A stretch of DNA of 7,099 nt, taken from NCBI GenBank assembly GCA_938001995.1, contig CALLAV010000134.1:1-7099 (forward strand). Reading direction: 5' to 3'. The notes under the pieces were generated by a model. That model was not told the DNA's origin and did no database searches. It worked only from the letters and a program-made list of their open reading frames with translations. The position numbers and the translations under genes were made by a program. The stretch is from an uncultured Amylibacter sp. Lineage in GTDB: Bacteria > Pseudomonadota > Alphaproteobacteria > Rhodobacterales > Rhodobacteraceae. This document shows positions 1 through 6,644 of the stretch, in pieces (within the stretch, counting starts at the first letter, position 1; every line of letters starts with the position of its first letter).

Positions 1-120
1 AACGGGTCAGTAAATCCATCGCGATCAAAGCGTAACGCTTTTCCGCGCATGGTGTTGCACAGCGACACTCTGCCCTTGCTCTAACGCCCCTAATCGGGCA
101 AAACCACACCCGCACGAGAG
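1..120. other. Window edge with unresolved partial reading frames and a small hairpin
   Basis: No gene can be assigned here with confidence. On the minus strand a frame runs off the window edge, with possible starts GTG at 68 and ATG at 50. From the ATG it reads MRGKALRFDRDGFTDP, and an AAGGG lies just before the GTG, so the start of a divergent gene is possible. On the plus strand one frame ends at TAA 33-35 (RVSKSIAIKA) and another at TAA 85-87, so the tail of an upstream co-directional gene is equally possible. A perfect 6-bp inverted repeat, AAAGCG (27-32) and CGCTTT (36-41) with a 3-base loop, is followed by one more T. It could be a weak terminator if the plus-strand option is right. 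I recognise none of these peptides. Confidence 0.25.
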
Positions 121-135
121 ATGGGATTCCAAAGC

Positions 136-651
136 ATGCAAACGTTTGAGTATAAAGTCGTTCCAGCGCCAAACCGTTCGAAACGGGTCAAAGGTGTTAA
201 GGGAACCGCAGGACGGTTTGCAGCCGTGTTGACCGAAACCATGAACGAACAAGCAGCTGATGGTTGGGAATACCTTCGTTCTGACAGCATGCCCGTTGAG
301 GAAAAACCAGGCTTACTGAAATCGCGCGTAGAAACTTATCAAACCGTTTTGGTCTTTCGCCGCGCCACGGGGGCCGTGGCAGCAACTCCCATGGCAGGTT
401 ACATTGAAGACCAATCAGATGTAGTAGATCCGACGCCTGAGCCTGAACAAATGCCAGAAGTTGCGCCAGAAGAGACAACACCAGAGCCTGAAACATACGC
501 TGAGCCAGAGGTTCGCGCGGAGCCAACAGTCTCTTCTGATTGGTCCGACACCACTGAATATACACAGGATCCGCCGCTGACCAGTTCGTCAGACGACAGT
601 CCGTTTTCTCAGCCTGAGTCTGTGGACGATGACAACCTGTTTAAGCGCTAA
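136..651 (+). CDS. DUF4177-like domain protein with acidic Pro/Glu-rich tail
   Basis: The product is 171 residues of unknown function. Residues 1-76 form a compact domain opening MQTFEYKVVPAP and ending YQTVLVFRR. The Phe-Glu-Tyr-Lys-Val-Val opening and the central DGWEYLRSDSMPVEEKPGL resemble small DUF4177-type proteins as I remember them. From about residue 91 the chain becomes acidic and low in complexity, rich in Pro-Glu (TPEPE, APEETTPEPE, YAEPEVRAEPT), and then Ser/Asp-rich to the C-terminus. This part is probably disordered. There is no signal peptide or membrane segment, so it is probably cytoplasmic. An in-frame ATG at 121 would add MGFQS, but the family opening and the abutting GAGAG at 116-120 (no spacing to 121) favour 136. 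It overlaps the convergent BolA gene by 11 bases. The domain assignment is by recognition only. Confidence 0.8.
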   Translation: MQTFEYKVVPAPNRSKRVKGVKGTAGRFAAVLTETMNEQAADGWEYLRSDSMPVEEKPGLLKSRVETYQTVLVFRRATGAVAATPMAGYIEDQSDVVDPTPEPEQMPEVAPEETTPEPETYAEPEVRAEPTVSSDWSDTTEYTQDPPLTSSSDDSPFSQPESVDDDNLFKR

Positions 652-910
652 CGTCTAGGGCGAGCGCATGTACGCGTTCGTCCATTTCGGCTTTGACACA
701 GGTCATCACGGCGCGCTGGCGTGCAACGCGGCTCATACCTTTGAGCGTCTCTGCGCGCATCACAATGCGAAAATGAGTCTCTCCGCCTTCGCGATAGCCC
801 CCATGCCCACGGTGATCTTCACTTTCGTCAATGATCTCAAGCTGTTGTGGCTCAAACTCATCGGTTAATTTGCGCTCCATGCGCTCTTTCATAGTCATCT
901 TTTTTACCAT
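641..910 (-). CDS. BolA family protein
   Basis: This is an 89-residue BolA/YrbA-type protein. Family members bind Fe-S clusters together with monothiol glutaredoxins and act in iron and redox homeostasis; some also affect transcription. The single KH-like domain covers nearly the whole chain: an N-terminal helix (KERMERKLTDEF, about 8-19), a strand LEIIDES (24-30), the variable loop EDHRGHGGYREGGETHF (31-47) with His33, His36 and His46, then GMSRVARQRAV (58-68) and the hallmark end VHALAL (80-85). His81 matches the conserved C-terminal His used as a cluster ligand in BolA-glutaredoxin complexes. The start is uncertain: ATG at 910 or ATG at 898 (MTMKERM). The stop falls inside the tail of the convergent DUF4177-like gene. 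Paralogue type (BolA versus IbaG/YrbA) is not decided, so no symbol is given. Confidence 0.9.
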   Translation of the reverse strand: MVKKMTMKERMERKLTDEFEPQQLEIIDESEDHRGHGGYREGGETHFRIVMRAETLKGMSRVARQRAVMTCVKAEMDERVHALALDVSA

Positions 911-1078
911 TCACCCTAAAATGCCCCTTGGCGCTCTGGCTTAATAAGCTAAACTCCCATGTCCGAGTCGAAAAGGGTTTCTGTGGCCATTGGTTGCAAA
1001 AATACCATCACTGCTCGGCCCCGCGGCGGCCTATTATTTGATGGGCTGGAATAGAACGCACTGAAAAAGGACGACCCA
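911..1078. promoter_or_regulatory. Divergent spacer between the BolA gene and the J-domain gene
   Basis: This 168-base spacer must carry promoters for both divergent genes unless transcription reads in from outside. On the plus strand TATTAT at 1032-1037 is a fair -10 element (5 of 6 matches), but the hexamer 17 bases upstream (CACTGC) is a poor -35. AAGG at 1067-1070 is a good ribosome-binding site 8 bases before the J-domain start. On the BolA side there is a perfect 11-base palindrome, GCTTAATAAGC at 939-949, 29 bases upstream of the BolA ATG. It could be a small operator or part of a -10 region, or chance. No gene is visible in this stretch. Confidence 0.3.
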
Positions 1079-1732
1079 ATGGCTGAACGCTCGCCGTTTA
1101 ATTTCGACATTTCTGTTTCCGCAGACAAAAAGCGGCGCGCCAAAGGGCGGCGCGGCATGTCTGGTGCGTTCGAAACCTCGTCCCGTCAATGCCAGCACGA
1201 CGGCTGCGGCGAACCCGGCAAATATCGCGCGCCAAAACACCCGGATAATCTGGAAGAGTTTTATTGGTTCTGCCTGACACACATCCGCGAGTTCAATTCC
1301 AAGTGGAACTTTTTTGAGAACCACTCCGAAGAAGAAATGGAAAAACAATTCGCCGCGGATCGTGTCTGGGACCGCGACACGAAACCGTTCGGGGATAAGG
1401 CAAACCACGCCAAAGCCACGATTGAAGAAAAAGCATGGGCGCGCCTCGGCATCGAAGACCCGACCGAAGTGCTCGGTGCGAATGCTACGCGCAACCCAGG
1501 CAAATCCGATCCCGCTGGCGGTACACGTCGCCTGCCCGCAGCCGAACGCAAATCTATTGATATTCTAGAAGCGCGGGACAATTGGACCAAAGCAGAGCTG
1601 CGCAAACAGTATAAAAAGCTGATCAAAGAACTGCATCCAGATATGAATGGCGGTGATCGATCCGAAGAGGATCGCTTGCAACAGGTGGTTTGGGCTTGGG
1701 ATCAGATCAAGAATTCTAAGCTGTTCAAATAG
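1079..1732 (+). CDS. J-domain (DnaJ-like, class C) protein
   Basis: This 217-residue protein has a C-terminal J domain and was probably selected as an Hsp70 (DnaK) co-chaperone. The J domain spans about residues 160-217: a helix I-like IDILEARDNWTKAELRKQ, basic helix II QYKKLIKEL, the essential HPD tripeptide at 186-188, and a helix III end rich in Gln/Trp (LQQVVWAWDQIKNSKLF). It lacks the G/F linker, the four-repeat DnaJ zinc finger and the client-binding domains, hence class C. The N-terminal half is basic (DKKRRAKGRRG, 17-26). It then shows C38-x4-C43 and C65-x2-H68, with His40 nearby, a possible single zinc site. There is no signal peptide or membrane segment, so it is probably cytosolic. 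An AAGG lies 8 bases before the start. I recall such genes near cobS in Rhodobacterales, which would need checking. The client is unknown. Confidence 0.88.
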   Translation: MAERSPFNFDISVSADKKRRAKGRRGMSGAFETSSRQCQHDGCGEPGKYRAPKHPDNLEEFYWFCLTHIREFNSKWNFFENHSEEEMEKQFAADRVWDRDTKPFGDKANHAKATIEEKAWARLGIEDPTEVLGANATRNPGKSDPAGGTRRLPAAERKSIDILEARDNWTKAELRKQYKKLIKELHPDMNGGDRSEEDRLQQVVWAWDQIKNSKLFK

Positions 1733-1748
1733 GGCACCTTCGTCCCTA
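1730..1748. terminator. Possible weak bidirectional hairpin between convergent genes
   Basis: TAGGG at 1730-1734 and CCCTA at 1744-1748 form a 5-bp inverted repeat around a 9-base loop. The two arms contain the stop codons of the two converging genes (TAG on each strand). There is no U-tract on either side, so an intrinsic terminator is not well supported. The spacer is only 13 bases, so any termination signal would have to lie within or beyond the coding ends. Confidence 0.15.
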
Positions 1749-2789
1749 GATAATCTCGTCTTCGTCAAACAGCGGGTCGCGTTCCATCTGCGTGGCCCAT
1801 CCTTCCACCGCGTCTTCTGCTGCCTGCGTGGATTTCACGGCTGCTACGTGGAATGTGGCGTCGCCTTCATTGACCACGGGCAAGACTGCGCGCCCGATGA
1901 TAACACCGCTAAAGGGGGCAACCAGTTCGGATTCTTCTGCGCCAAACGGGTCCGACACCGCGCCAATCACTTCGCCCTCTTCCACGAAATCCCCTTCTGC
2001 CTTGAAAGAACGCAACAGCCCACCCGCGGGGGACCGCACCCATTTGCTGCCTTCGCACAGCACACTTGCGTCCTTTGGCTTCGCGATGCCTTTGGCGGGA
2101 ACCATATTGAGATGCCGCAAGACGCGCAAAATCCCTGCCACGCCCGCACGCACGGCGATTTCATCAAACCGCAGTCCCTCACCCGCTTCGTACAATAAAA
2201 CATCCACACCGCGTTCCGCCGCACATTGGCGCAGACTGCCTTCGCGCAGATCTGAGGTCAGGATCACTGGCGCGCCAAACACATGGGCCAGATCCATCAT
2301 TCCGTCGCGCCCTTCTGACACCCGCACTTGGGGTAGGTTTGTGCGATGGATCGCAGCAGAATGCAGATCGACCCCGTAGTCACATCGCGCCACCACCTCT
2401 TCTAGAAAAATATGCGCCAATCGCGACGCAAGCGACCCTTTGCTCGACCCCGGAAAGGAGCGGTTCAAATCGCGGCGGTCTGGCAAATACCGCGAGCGCA
2501 TCAAAAATCCGTAAGTGTTCACAATCGGTACGACAATCAGCGTGCCGCGTAAGTTTTTCAGCCCATCAAAGCCAAGCAAACGGCGTACGATTTCCACGCC
2601 GATCACCTCGTCCCCGTGAACGCCTGCGCTAACAAAGAATGTTGGACCGTCTTTCTTACCGTGGATCACATGGGCGGACAGGGTTACGGGCGTATGATCT
2701 GCCATTACGCTCACAGGAAGGTTCACTGTTTTACGACTGCCGGGCGCGATAGATGTTTCGCCCAACACAAAATCCGCTCGTTTTACCAT
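1746..2789 (-). CDS. Succinylglutamate desuccinylase/aspartoacylase family zinc hydrolase
   Basis: This 347-residue protein belongs to the M14-related AstE/AspA superfamily, zinc enzymes that cleave N-acyl or amide bonds of small amino-acid derivatives. Zinc ligands are visible as H58 and E61 in GVHGDE and H143 in VDLHS. The substrate-binding RRDLNRSFPG lies at 105-114, and the likely catalytic Glu is E201 in LLYEAGEG. The C-terminal part (about 250-316) has the usual beta-rich domain with paired Gly turns, VRSPAGGLLRSF and VAPFSGVIIG. The length is typical for the bacterial subfamily. The substrate cannot be told from the sequence: it need not be aspartate or succinylglutamate, and relatives include ectoine-derivative deacylases. 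The start at 2789 has GGGTGA 6 bases upstream. The gene is divergent from cobS and convergent with the J-domain gene, so it is a separate transcription unit. Confidence 0.9.
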   Translation of the reverse strand: MVKRADFVLGETSIAPGSRKTVNLPVSVMADHTPVTLSAHVIHGKKDGPTFFVSAGVHGDEVIGVEIVRRLLGFDGLKNLRGTLIVVPIVNTYGFLMRSRYLPDRRDLNRSFPGSSKGSLASRLAHIFLEEVVARCDYGVDLHSAAIHRTNLPQVRVSEGRDGMMDLAHVFGAPVILTSDLREGSLRQCAAERGVDVLLYEAGEGLRFDEIAVRAGVAGILRVLRHLNMVPAKGIAKPKDASVLCEGSKWVRSPAGGLLRSFKAEGDFVEEGEVIGAVSDPFGAEESELVAPFSGVIIGRAVLPVVNEGDATFHVAAVKSTQAAEDAVEGWATQMERDPLFDEDEII

Positions 2790-2983
2790 TTCAAGTCACC
2801 CGTCCAATAGGACTCCTGCTTTGTTCGAAAACGGCCAAAAGTGCAAGCCATCCACCCAATTCGCCGTGACGTTAAGTCCAATTCAAATTTCCGCCTACCC
2901 CTTGCACCACACCGCGATATATTCCACTAAGCATTGCACGCCTTTTTGAAGGCAGAAACTTACGAACACGCGGGACGAAGACT
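2790..2983. promoter_or_regulatory. Divergent regulatory spacer upstream of cobS
   Basis: This 194-base spacer separates the zinc-hydrolase gene from the cobS operon and should contain both promoters. TTGCAC occurs on the plus strand at 2902-2907 and 2934-2939 (32 bases apart) and as its complement GTGCAA at 2841-2846. Each could be a -35 element, but no good -10 lies at 16-18 bases from any of them. TATATT at 2919-2924 is AT-rich, but its spacing fits no TTGCAC. A hairpin (GCCTT 2940-2944, AAGGC 2949-2953) lies just upstream of cobS. I see neither the conserved B12 box nor a cobalamin-riboswitch fold on either strand. No gene is visible here. Confidence 0.35.
2940..2953 (+). repeat. Short inverted repeat in the cobS leader
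   Basis: GCCTT (2940-2944) and AAGGC (2949-2953) are a perfect 5-bp inverted repeat around TTTG, ending 30 bases before the cobS ATG and abutting TTGCAC at 2934-2939. It has no following U-tract, so it is not a classical attenuator. It may be an operator, an mRNA leader hairpin, or chance. Confidence 0.3.
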
Positions 2984-3970
2984 ATGGCTGACGGTAACTT
3001 GGATATGATGGCTGAACCAACAGAAGAAATTTCAGTCCGCGATGTGTTTGGCATCGACTCTGATATGAGAGTTAAGGGGTTCAAACAGAACTCTGATCGT
3101 GTGCCAGAACTCGACAGCACCTATAAATTTGACCCAGACACAACAATGGCGATCCTTGCGGGCTTTACCCACAATCGTCGTGTGATGATCCAAGGCTACC
3201 ACGGCACGGGTAAATCCACCCACATTGAACAGGTGGCATCGCGTCTGAACTGGCCAGCCGTGCGTGTGAACCTTGATAGCCACATTTCCCGTATCGACTT
3301 GATCGGTAAAGACGCGATCAAACTGAAAGACGGCAAACAGGTTACTGAATTCCACGAAGGCATCCTGCCATGGGCGCTGCGCAACCCTGTTGCGATTGTG
3401 TTTGATGAATACGACGCAGGCCGTGCCGACGTGATGTTCGTGATCCAACGCGTTCTGGAAAAAGACGGTAAACTGACGTTGCTTGACCAAAACGAGATTA
3501 TCACACCGAACCCATACTTCCGTCTGTTCGCCACCGCCAACACGGTTGGTTTGGGCGACACAACCGGCCTTTATCACGGTACACAGCAGATCAACCAAGG
3601 CCAGATGGACCGTTGGTCCCTCGTCGCGACCCTGAACTATCTGTCACACGACGCAGAAGCCGCGATCATCTTGTCGAAAAACCCGACCTACAACACTGAA
3701 CAAGGCCGCAAAGACATCAGCCAAATGGTCACTGTCGCAGACCTGTCGCGCACTTCGTTCATGAACGGCGATATCTCCACCGTGATGTCCCCGCGCACCG
3801 TGCTCGCATGGGCCGAAAACGCCCGCATCTTCGGCGACATCGGCTTTGCCTTCCGCCTGACATTCCTGAACAAATGTGACGAGCTGGAACGCCAAACAGT
3901 GGCCGAATTCTACCAACGCTGCTTTGACGAAGAATTGCCCGAGTCAGCGGCGAGCGTGAGCTTGGGATGA
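2984..3970 (+). CDS. cobS: Aerobic cobaltochelatase subunit CobS (AAA+ ATPase)
   Basis: CobS is the 328-residue MoxR-like AAA+ ATPase that, with CobT, forms the cytoplasmic motor working with CobN to insert Co2+ into hydrogenobyrinic acid a,c-diamide in aerobic cobalamin synthesis. An N-terminal segment ([16 protein letters not shown], 13-28) precedes the ATPase core. Visible are Walker [10 protein letters not shown] (71-79), Walker [10 protein letters not shown] (136-144), sensor-1 Asn in FATAN (182-186), the candidate arginine finger R210 (QMDRW) and the sensor-2-like MSPRT (268-272). The C-terminal [17 protein letters not shown] and ESAASVSL are typical. Length and motifs are complete. The start has a weak GGGA site 8 bases upstream, and its MADG opening fits the family. 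Its stop overlaps the next start as ATGA. CobN is not in this window and must be encoded elsewhere if the pathway is complete. Confidence 0.97.
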   Translation: MADGNLDMMAEPTEEISVRDVFGIDSDMRVKGFKQNSDRVPELDSTYKFDPDTTMAILAGFTHNRRVMIQGYHGTGKSTHIEQVASRLNWPAVRVNLDSHISRIDLIGKDAIKLKDGKQVTEFHEGILPWALRNPVAIVFDEYDAGRADVMFVIQRVLEKDGKLTLLDQNEIITPNPYFRLFATANTVGLGDTTGLYHGTQQINQGQMDRWSLVATLNYLSHDAEAAIILSKNPTYNTEQGRKDISQMVTVADLSRTSFMNGDISTVMSPRTVLAWAENARIFGDIGFAFRLTFLNKCDELERQTVAEFYQRCFDEELPESAASVSLG

Positions 3971-4401
3971 AGCGTCTCCTCCTATTGATTGTCGTTGCTG
4001 TGATTGCCGTAGGGGGCTACTTTCTGCTTGGCAAACAGAACAGGCTTGAACCCATTTCTGCCAGTGCGGAAACCCTGCCACGATATACATTGCTGACGCG
4101 TTGTGCAGGCTTGCATCGTGGTATCTATGCCGAGATGAAGGCAATGGGACGCAGCTCAATCGAACGCGGTGCCCCAAAGGTATTCGCGCAGTTGATGACC
4201 GTGGCAGCCCATGCTGAAAAAGGTGTGAAGATCACAGTTCTGCAAGAAAACTACGAACCAGAAATCGTTGCCGATATCGACGGATATCAGACGCAATACG
4301 CCCCCCACATTGGCGCTTTTCTTTTAAAAGAAGACAACGCCTCTGCCGCACTTGTAAAAGCAGATGCAGGCCACTGTCGGGACGCAAGGAACATGCAGTA
4401 A
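3967..4401 (+). CDS. Small membrane-anchored or exported hypothetical protein between cobS and cobT
   Basis: I do not recognise this 144-residue protein. An N-terminal hydrophobic stretch (about residues 4-21, [18 protein letters not shown]) follows Met-Lys-Arg. This suits an uncleaved signal anchor, as no clear signal-peptidase site or lipobox follows. The rest would lie in the periplasm. It is mostly soluble in character, with two cysteines far apart, C46 in LTRCAGLH and C137 in AGHCRD, which could form a disulfide. The N-terminal [15 protein letters not shown] and the middle [15 protein letters not shown] look helical. The start overlaps the cobS stop as ATGA, so translational coupling is likely, and its own stop overlaps the next start. 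Location between two cytosolic chelatase subunits suggests co-expression but does not prove a cobalamin role. Confidence 0.8.
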   Translation: MKRLLLLIVVAVIAVGGYFLLGKQNRLEPISASAETLPRYTLLTRCAGLHRGIYAEMKAMGRSSIERGAPKVFAQLMTVAAHAEKGVKITVLQENYEPEIVADIDGYQTQYAPHIGAFLLKEDNASAALVKADAGHCRDARNMQ

Positions 4402-4760
4402 TGGGTGCGCGGTCGAAACTTGGGCAGCGTTTTGCCTTGGCTGCGATCGCACTTGTTTTTGCGACACCATCGCTGGCGGACGAGTCTGCCACTTGGTCCA
4501 CCCGCCAATCTGTTTCACTCGGCTCCCAAACCTATCTCGTCGCCGTTGATCCCGCCAAAACATACGCCCTTGTCGGCCCGTCCAAACGCTCCACCAAGAT
4601 GACTGTGAAAACCGTCGAACGCGCTGCCAGAACAGCAACGGGCTGCATGCCTACAGTCGAACGTGTTGTATCAATGTGGACGGGTGGGCGCGACGATAAC
4701 GCCATCCCGATGAGCAACCTCAAAGACATTCCCGCCGTGCGCGTCGATTTGAAATGCTAG
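4401..4760 (+). CDS. Small secreted (Sec) hypothetical protein between cobS and cobT
   Basis: I do not recognise this 119-residue protein. It has a textbook Sec signal peptide: basic start [10 protein letters not shown], hydrophobic FALAAIALVFATP, and a Ser-Leu-Ala site with cleavage expected after A26, leaving about 93 mature residues. The mature part holds exactly two cysteines, C82 (ATGCMP) and C119, the very last residue (VRVDLKC), consistent with a periplasmic disulfide that closes the C-terminus. Strands such as QTYLVAVD and a helix ending TVERAARTAT can be guessed. The ATG shares its A with the previous stop (TAATG), and AAGGA at 4386-4390 is a good ribosome-binding site, so it is both coupled and independently initiable. 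cobT follows after 9 bases. Function is unknown; a link to the preceding small protein is inferred from coupling alone. Confidence 0.82.
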   Translation: MGARSKLGQRFALAAIALVFATPSLADESATWSTRQSVSLGSQTYLVAVDPAKTYALVGPSKRSTKMTVKTVERAARTATGCMPTVERVVSMWTGGRDDNAIPMSNLKDIPAVRVDLKC

Positions 4761-4769
4761 GTCTGTAAA

Positions 4770-6641
4770 ATGAACAAACCAAACGACAACCCCGCTGATC
4801 CGTTCAAAAAGGCGCTGGCTGAGGCGACCAAAGCCATGGCGAACGAGCCTGAGCTGAATGTGTCCTACACAGTCGATCCCGCTGGCATGTCCAACGACGC
4901 CATGCGCCTCCCCCAAGTCACCCGTCGCATGACCCGCGACGAGGTTCTATTGGCCCGCGGCACTGCTGACGCCTACGCCATGCGAATGCGCTTTCACAAC
5001 GAGGCCACGCACAACCGCTATGCTCCGCAGGGGGAAATGGCGCGGTCTTTGTACGAATCCATGGAAACCGCCCGCTGCGAAGCCATGGGCGCACGCGCCA
5101 TGCCAGGAACTGCCTCCAACATCGACAGCAAGATCAGCAACGAAGCCGCCAAAATGGGCTTTGCGCAAATCCAAGACGCCGCAGGCGCGCCATTGGCGAC
5201 AGCCGCTGGATATTTGGTTCGTCATTTGGCGACTGGCCGCGAACTCCCACCCGCCGCAGCGCATGTGATGGAGTTGTGGCGCGGATTCATCGAATCTCAG
5301 GCTGAAGGTACGCTTGAAAATCTGCAAGACGTGCTAGACGATCAAGTCGCCTTTTCCAAATTTGCCCGCCAGATGATCGACGATCTGGGCTACGGCGAAC
5401 AATTGGGCGATGACCCGGACGAGGAAAACCCCGACCGCCAAGAAGAGGCCGAGGAAAACAACGAAGAAGAAGAAACGCCAGACACAGATTCAGGCGATCA
5501 ATCCGACGATCAGGATGAAACCGAAGCGTCTGACGATCAGCAGGCATCCGACGATCAGCAACAAGCGCAAACATCCATGGAAGAGCGCGACGACATGGAT
5601 TCAGCCGAGGAAATGGAGGCCCCCGACGGGCAGCCTCCTATGGATCCTCCGCCGCCCGCGCCCCATTCGGATGCGGACCCGAACTATAAGGTGTACAGCA
5701 CAGACTTTGACGAAGAGGTTTTGGCCGAAGAACTGGCCGAACCTGCCGAATTGGAACGCCTGCGCGCCTATCTCGATCAACAGCTCGACCCGCTCAAGGG
5801 TGCTGTATCCCGCCTCGCCAACAAATTACAACGTCGTTTGCAAGCGCAACAAAACCGCTCTTGGGCGTTTGACATGGAAGAAGGCATCCTTGATGCAGGC
5901 CGCCTTGCCCGCGTGATTTCCAATCCAACAACGCCCCTATCATTCAAGGTGGAAAACGACACTGAGTTCAAAGACACCATCGTCACGCTCCTCATCGACA
6001 ATTCTGGTTCCATGCGCGGACGCCCGATTTCTATCGCTGCAATCTGCGCAGACGTGCTGGCACGCACGCTAGAACGCTGTCAGGTGAAATGCGAAATCCT
6101 CGGCTTTACCACACGCGCTTGGAAGGGCGGGCAATCCCGCGAAAACTGGCTCAAGGCGGGCCGCGAACAAACGCCGGGTCGCCTTAACGACTTGCGTCAC
6201 ATCATTTACAAAGGCGCCGATGCGCCGTGGCGTCGGTCCCGCCCGAACCTTGGCCTCATGATGAAAGAAGGCTTGCTGAAAGAAAACATCGACGGCGAGG
6301 CGCTCGAATGGGCGCATAAGCGGATGATCAACCGTCCCGAACAACGCCGCATCTTGATGGTGATTTCTGACGGTGCGCCCGTGGACGATTCAACGCTGTC
6401 CGTCAATTCCGCCAGCTATCTTGAAAAGCACCTGCGCGACGTCATTGATATGATCGAAAAACGCAAACAAGTGGAACTGATCGCCATCGGCATCGGCCAC
6501 GATGTGACACGGTATTACGAACGCGCCGTAACGATCACGGACGCCGAACAACTTGCAGGCGCAATCACAGAACAGCTCGCGGGTCTGTTTGATCCGAACC
6601 ACAAGCAAGGGCCAAAAATGGTGCTGCGCAGAACGGGGTAA
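4770..6641 (+). CDS. cobT: Aerobic cobaltochelatase subunit CobT (VWA protein)
   Basis: CobT is the 623-residue partner of CobS in the cobaltochelatase complex. It is thought to bridge the AAA+ ring and CobN through its metal-binding VWA domain. Residues 1-210 form the alpha-helical N-terminal region. Residues about 213-305 are a very acidic, Gln/Pro-containing low-complexity linker. Residues 306-400 hold the conserved stretch around [12 protein letters not shown] and [20 protein letters not shown]. The VWA domain runs from about 403 to 610, with the MIDAS motif DNSGS (410-414), FTTRAW (446-451) with the probable MIDAS Thr, and SDGAP (533-537). Length and motifs are complete and typical. The start lies 9 bases after the previous gene, with only a weak TAGG as ribosome-binding site overlapping that gene's stop. 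Do not confuse it with the enteric CobT phosphoribosyltransferase, which is unrelated. Confidence 0.96.
   Translation: MNKPNDNPADPFKKALAEATKAMANEPELNVSYTVDPAGMSNDAMRLPQVTRRMTRDEVLLARGTADAYAMRMRFHNEATHNRYAPQGEMARSLYESMETARCEAMGARAMPGTASNIDSKISNEAAKMGFAQIQDAAGAPLATAAGYLVRHLATGRELPPAAAHVMELWRGFIESQAEGTLENLQDVLDDQVAFSKFARQMIDDLGYGEQLGDDPDEENPDRQEEAEENNEEEETPDTDSGDQSDDQDETEASDDQQASDDQQQAQTSMEERDDMDSAEEMEAPDGQPPMDPPPPAPHSDADPNYKVYSTDFDEEVLAEELAEPAELERLRAYLDQQLDPLKGAVSRLANKLQRRLQAQQNRSWAFDMEEGILDAGRLARVISNPTTPLSFKVENDTEFKDTIVTLLIDNSGSMRGRPISIAAICADVLARTLERCQVKCEILGFTTRAWKGGQSRENWLKAGREQTPGRLNDLRHIIYKGADAPWRRSRPNLGLMMKEGLLKENIDGEALEWAHKRMINRPEQRRILMVISDGAPVDDSTLSVNSASYLEKHLRDVIDMIEKRKQVELIAIGIGHDVTRYYERAVTITDAEQLAGAITEQLAGLFDPNHKQGPKMVLRRTG
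5505..5558 (+). repeat. In-frame GACGATCAG repeats in the acidic linker of cobT
   Basis: The nonamer GACGATCAG occurs at 5505-5513, 5532-5540 and 5550-5558, spaced by 27 and 18 bases. All copies are in the same codon phase and encode Asp-Asp-Gln within SDDQ repeats (residues 246-263 of the protein). A related GACGATCAA lies upstream near 5337. The pattern suggests local duplication or slippage within a linker that tolerates length change. Confidence 0.6.
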
Positions 6642-6644
6642 CAC

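Noticed and set aside
121..135. Upstream ATG at 121 as start of the DUF4177-like gene
   Set aside because: The purine-rich GAGAG directly abuts this ATG with no spacing, and the domain begins at MQTFEYKVV, so the ATG at 136 is preferred, although 121 cannot be excluded.
1647..2379. Long plus-strand frames opposite the zinc-hydrolase gene
   Set aside because: The minus-strand frame carries all family motifs (HGDE, DLNR, VDLH, EAGEG). The opposing frames have shadow composition and no domain.
2790..2830. AGCAGGAGTCC on the minus strand as a possible B12 box
   Set aside because: It shares a few bases with the B12 box but lacks the conserved GACCTGCC-type core and surrounding stems.
3032..3598. 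A 188-codon minus-strand frame opposite cobS
   Set aside because: cobS is unmistakable on the plus strand; the antisense frame is Val/His/Cys-rich with no motif or credible start.
4321..4330. Perfect palindrome CTTTTAAAAG
   Set aside because: It is short, AT-only at its centre, and inside a coding region encoding FLLKED; it is likely chance.
5410..5916. A 168-codon plus-strand frame inside cobT
   Set aside because: It lies wholly within cobT in another frame, is extremely rich in Arg/Lys/Thr/Pro as expected from reading the acidic linker out of phase, and has no recognisable motif.
2984..6641. CobS/CobT pair as a MoxR-VWA defence or ternary conflict system
   Set aside because: Both proteins match the cobaltochelatase subunits over their full length, including the diagnostic CobS N-terminus and Cob[20 protein letters not shown] stretch, so the metabolic role is far more likely.
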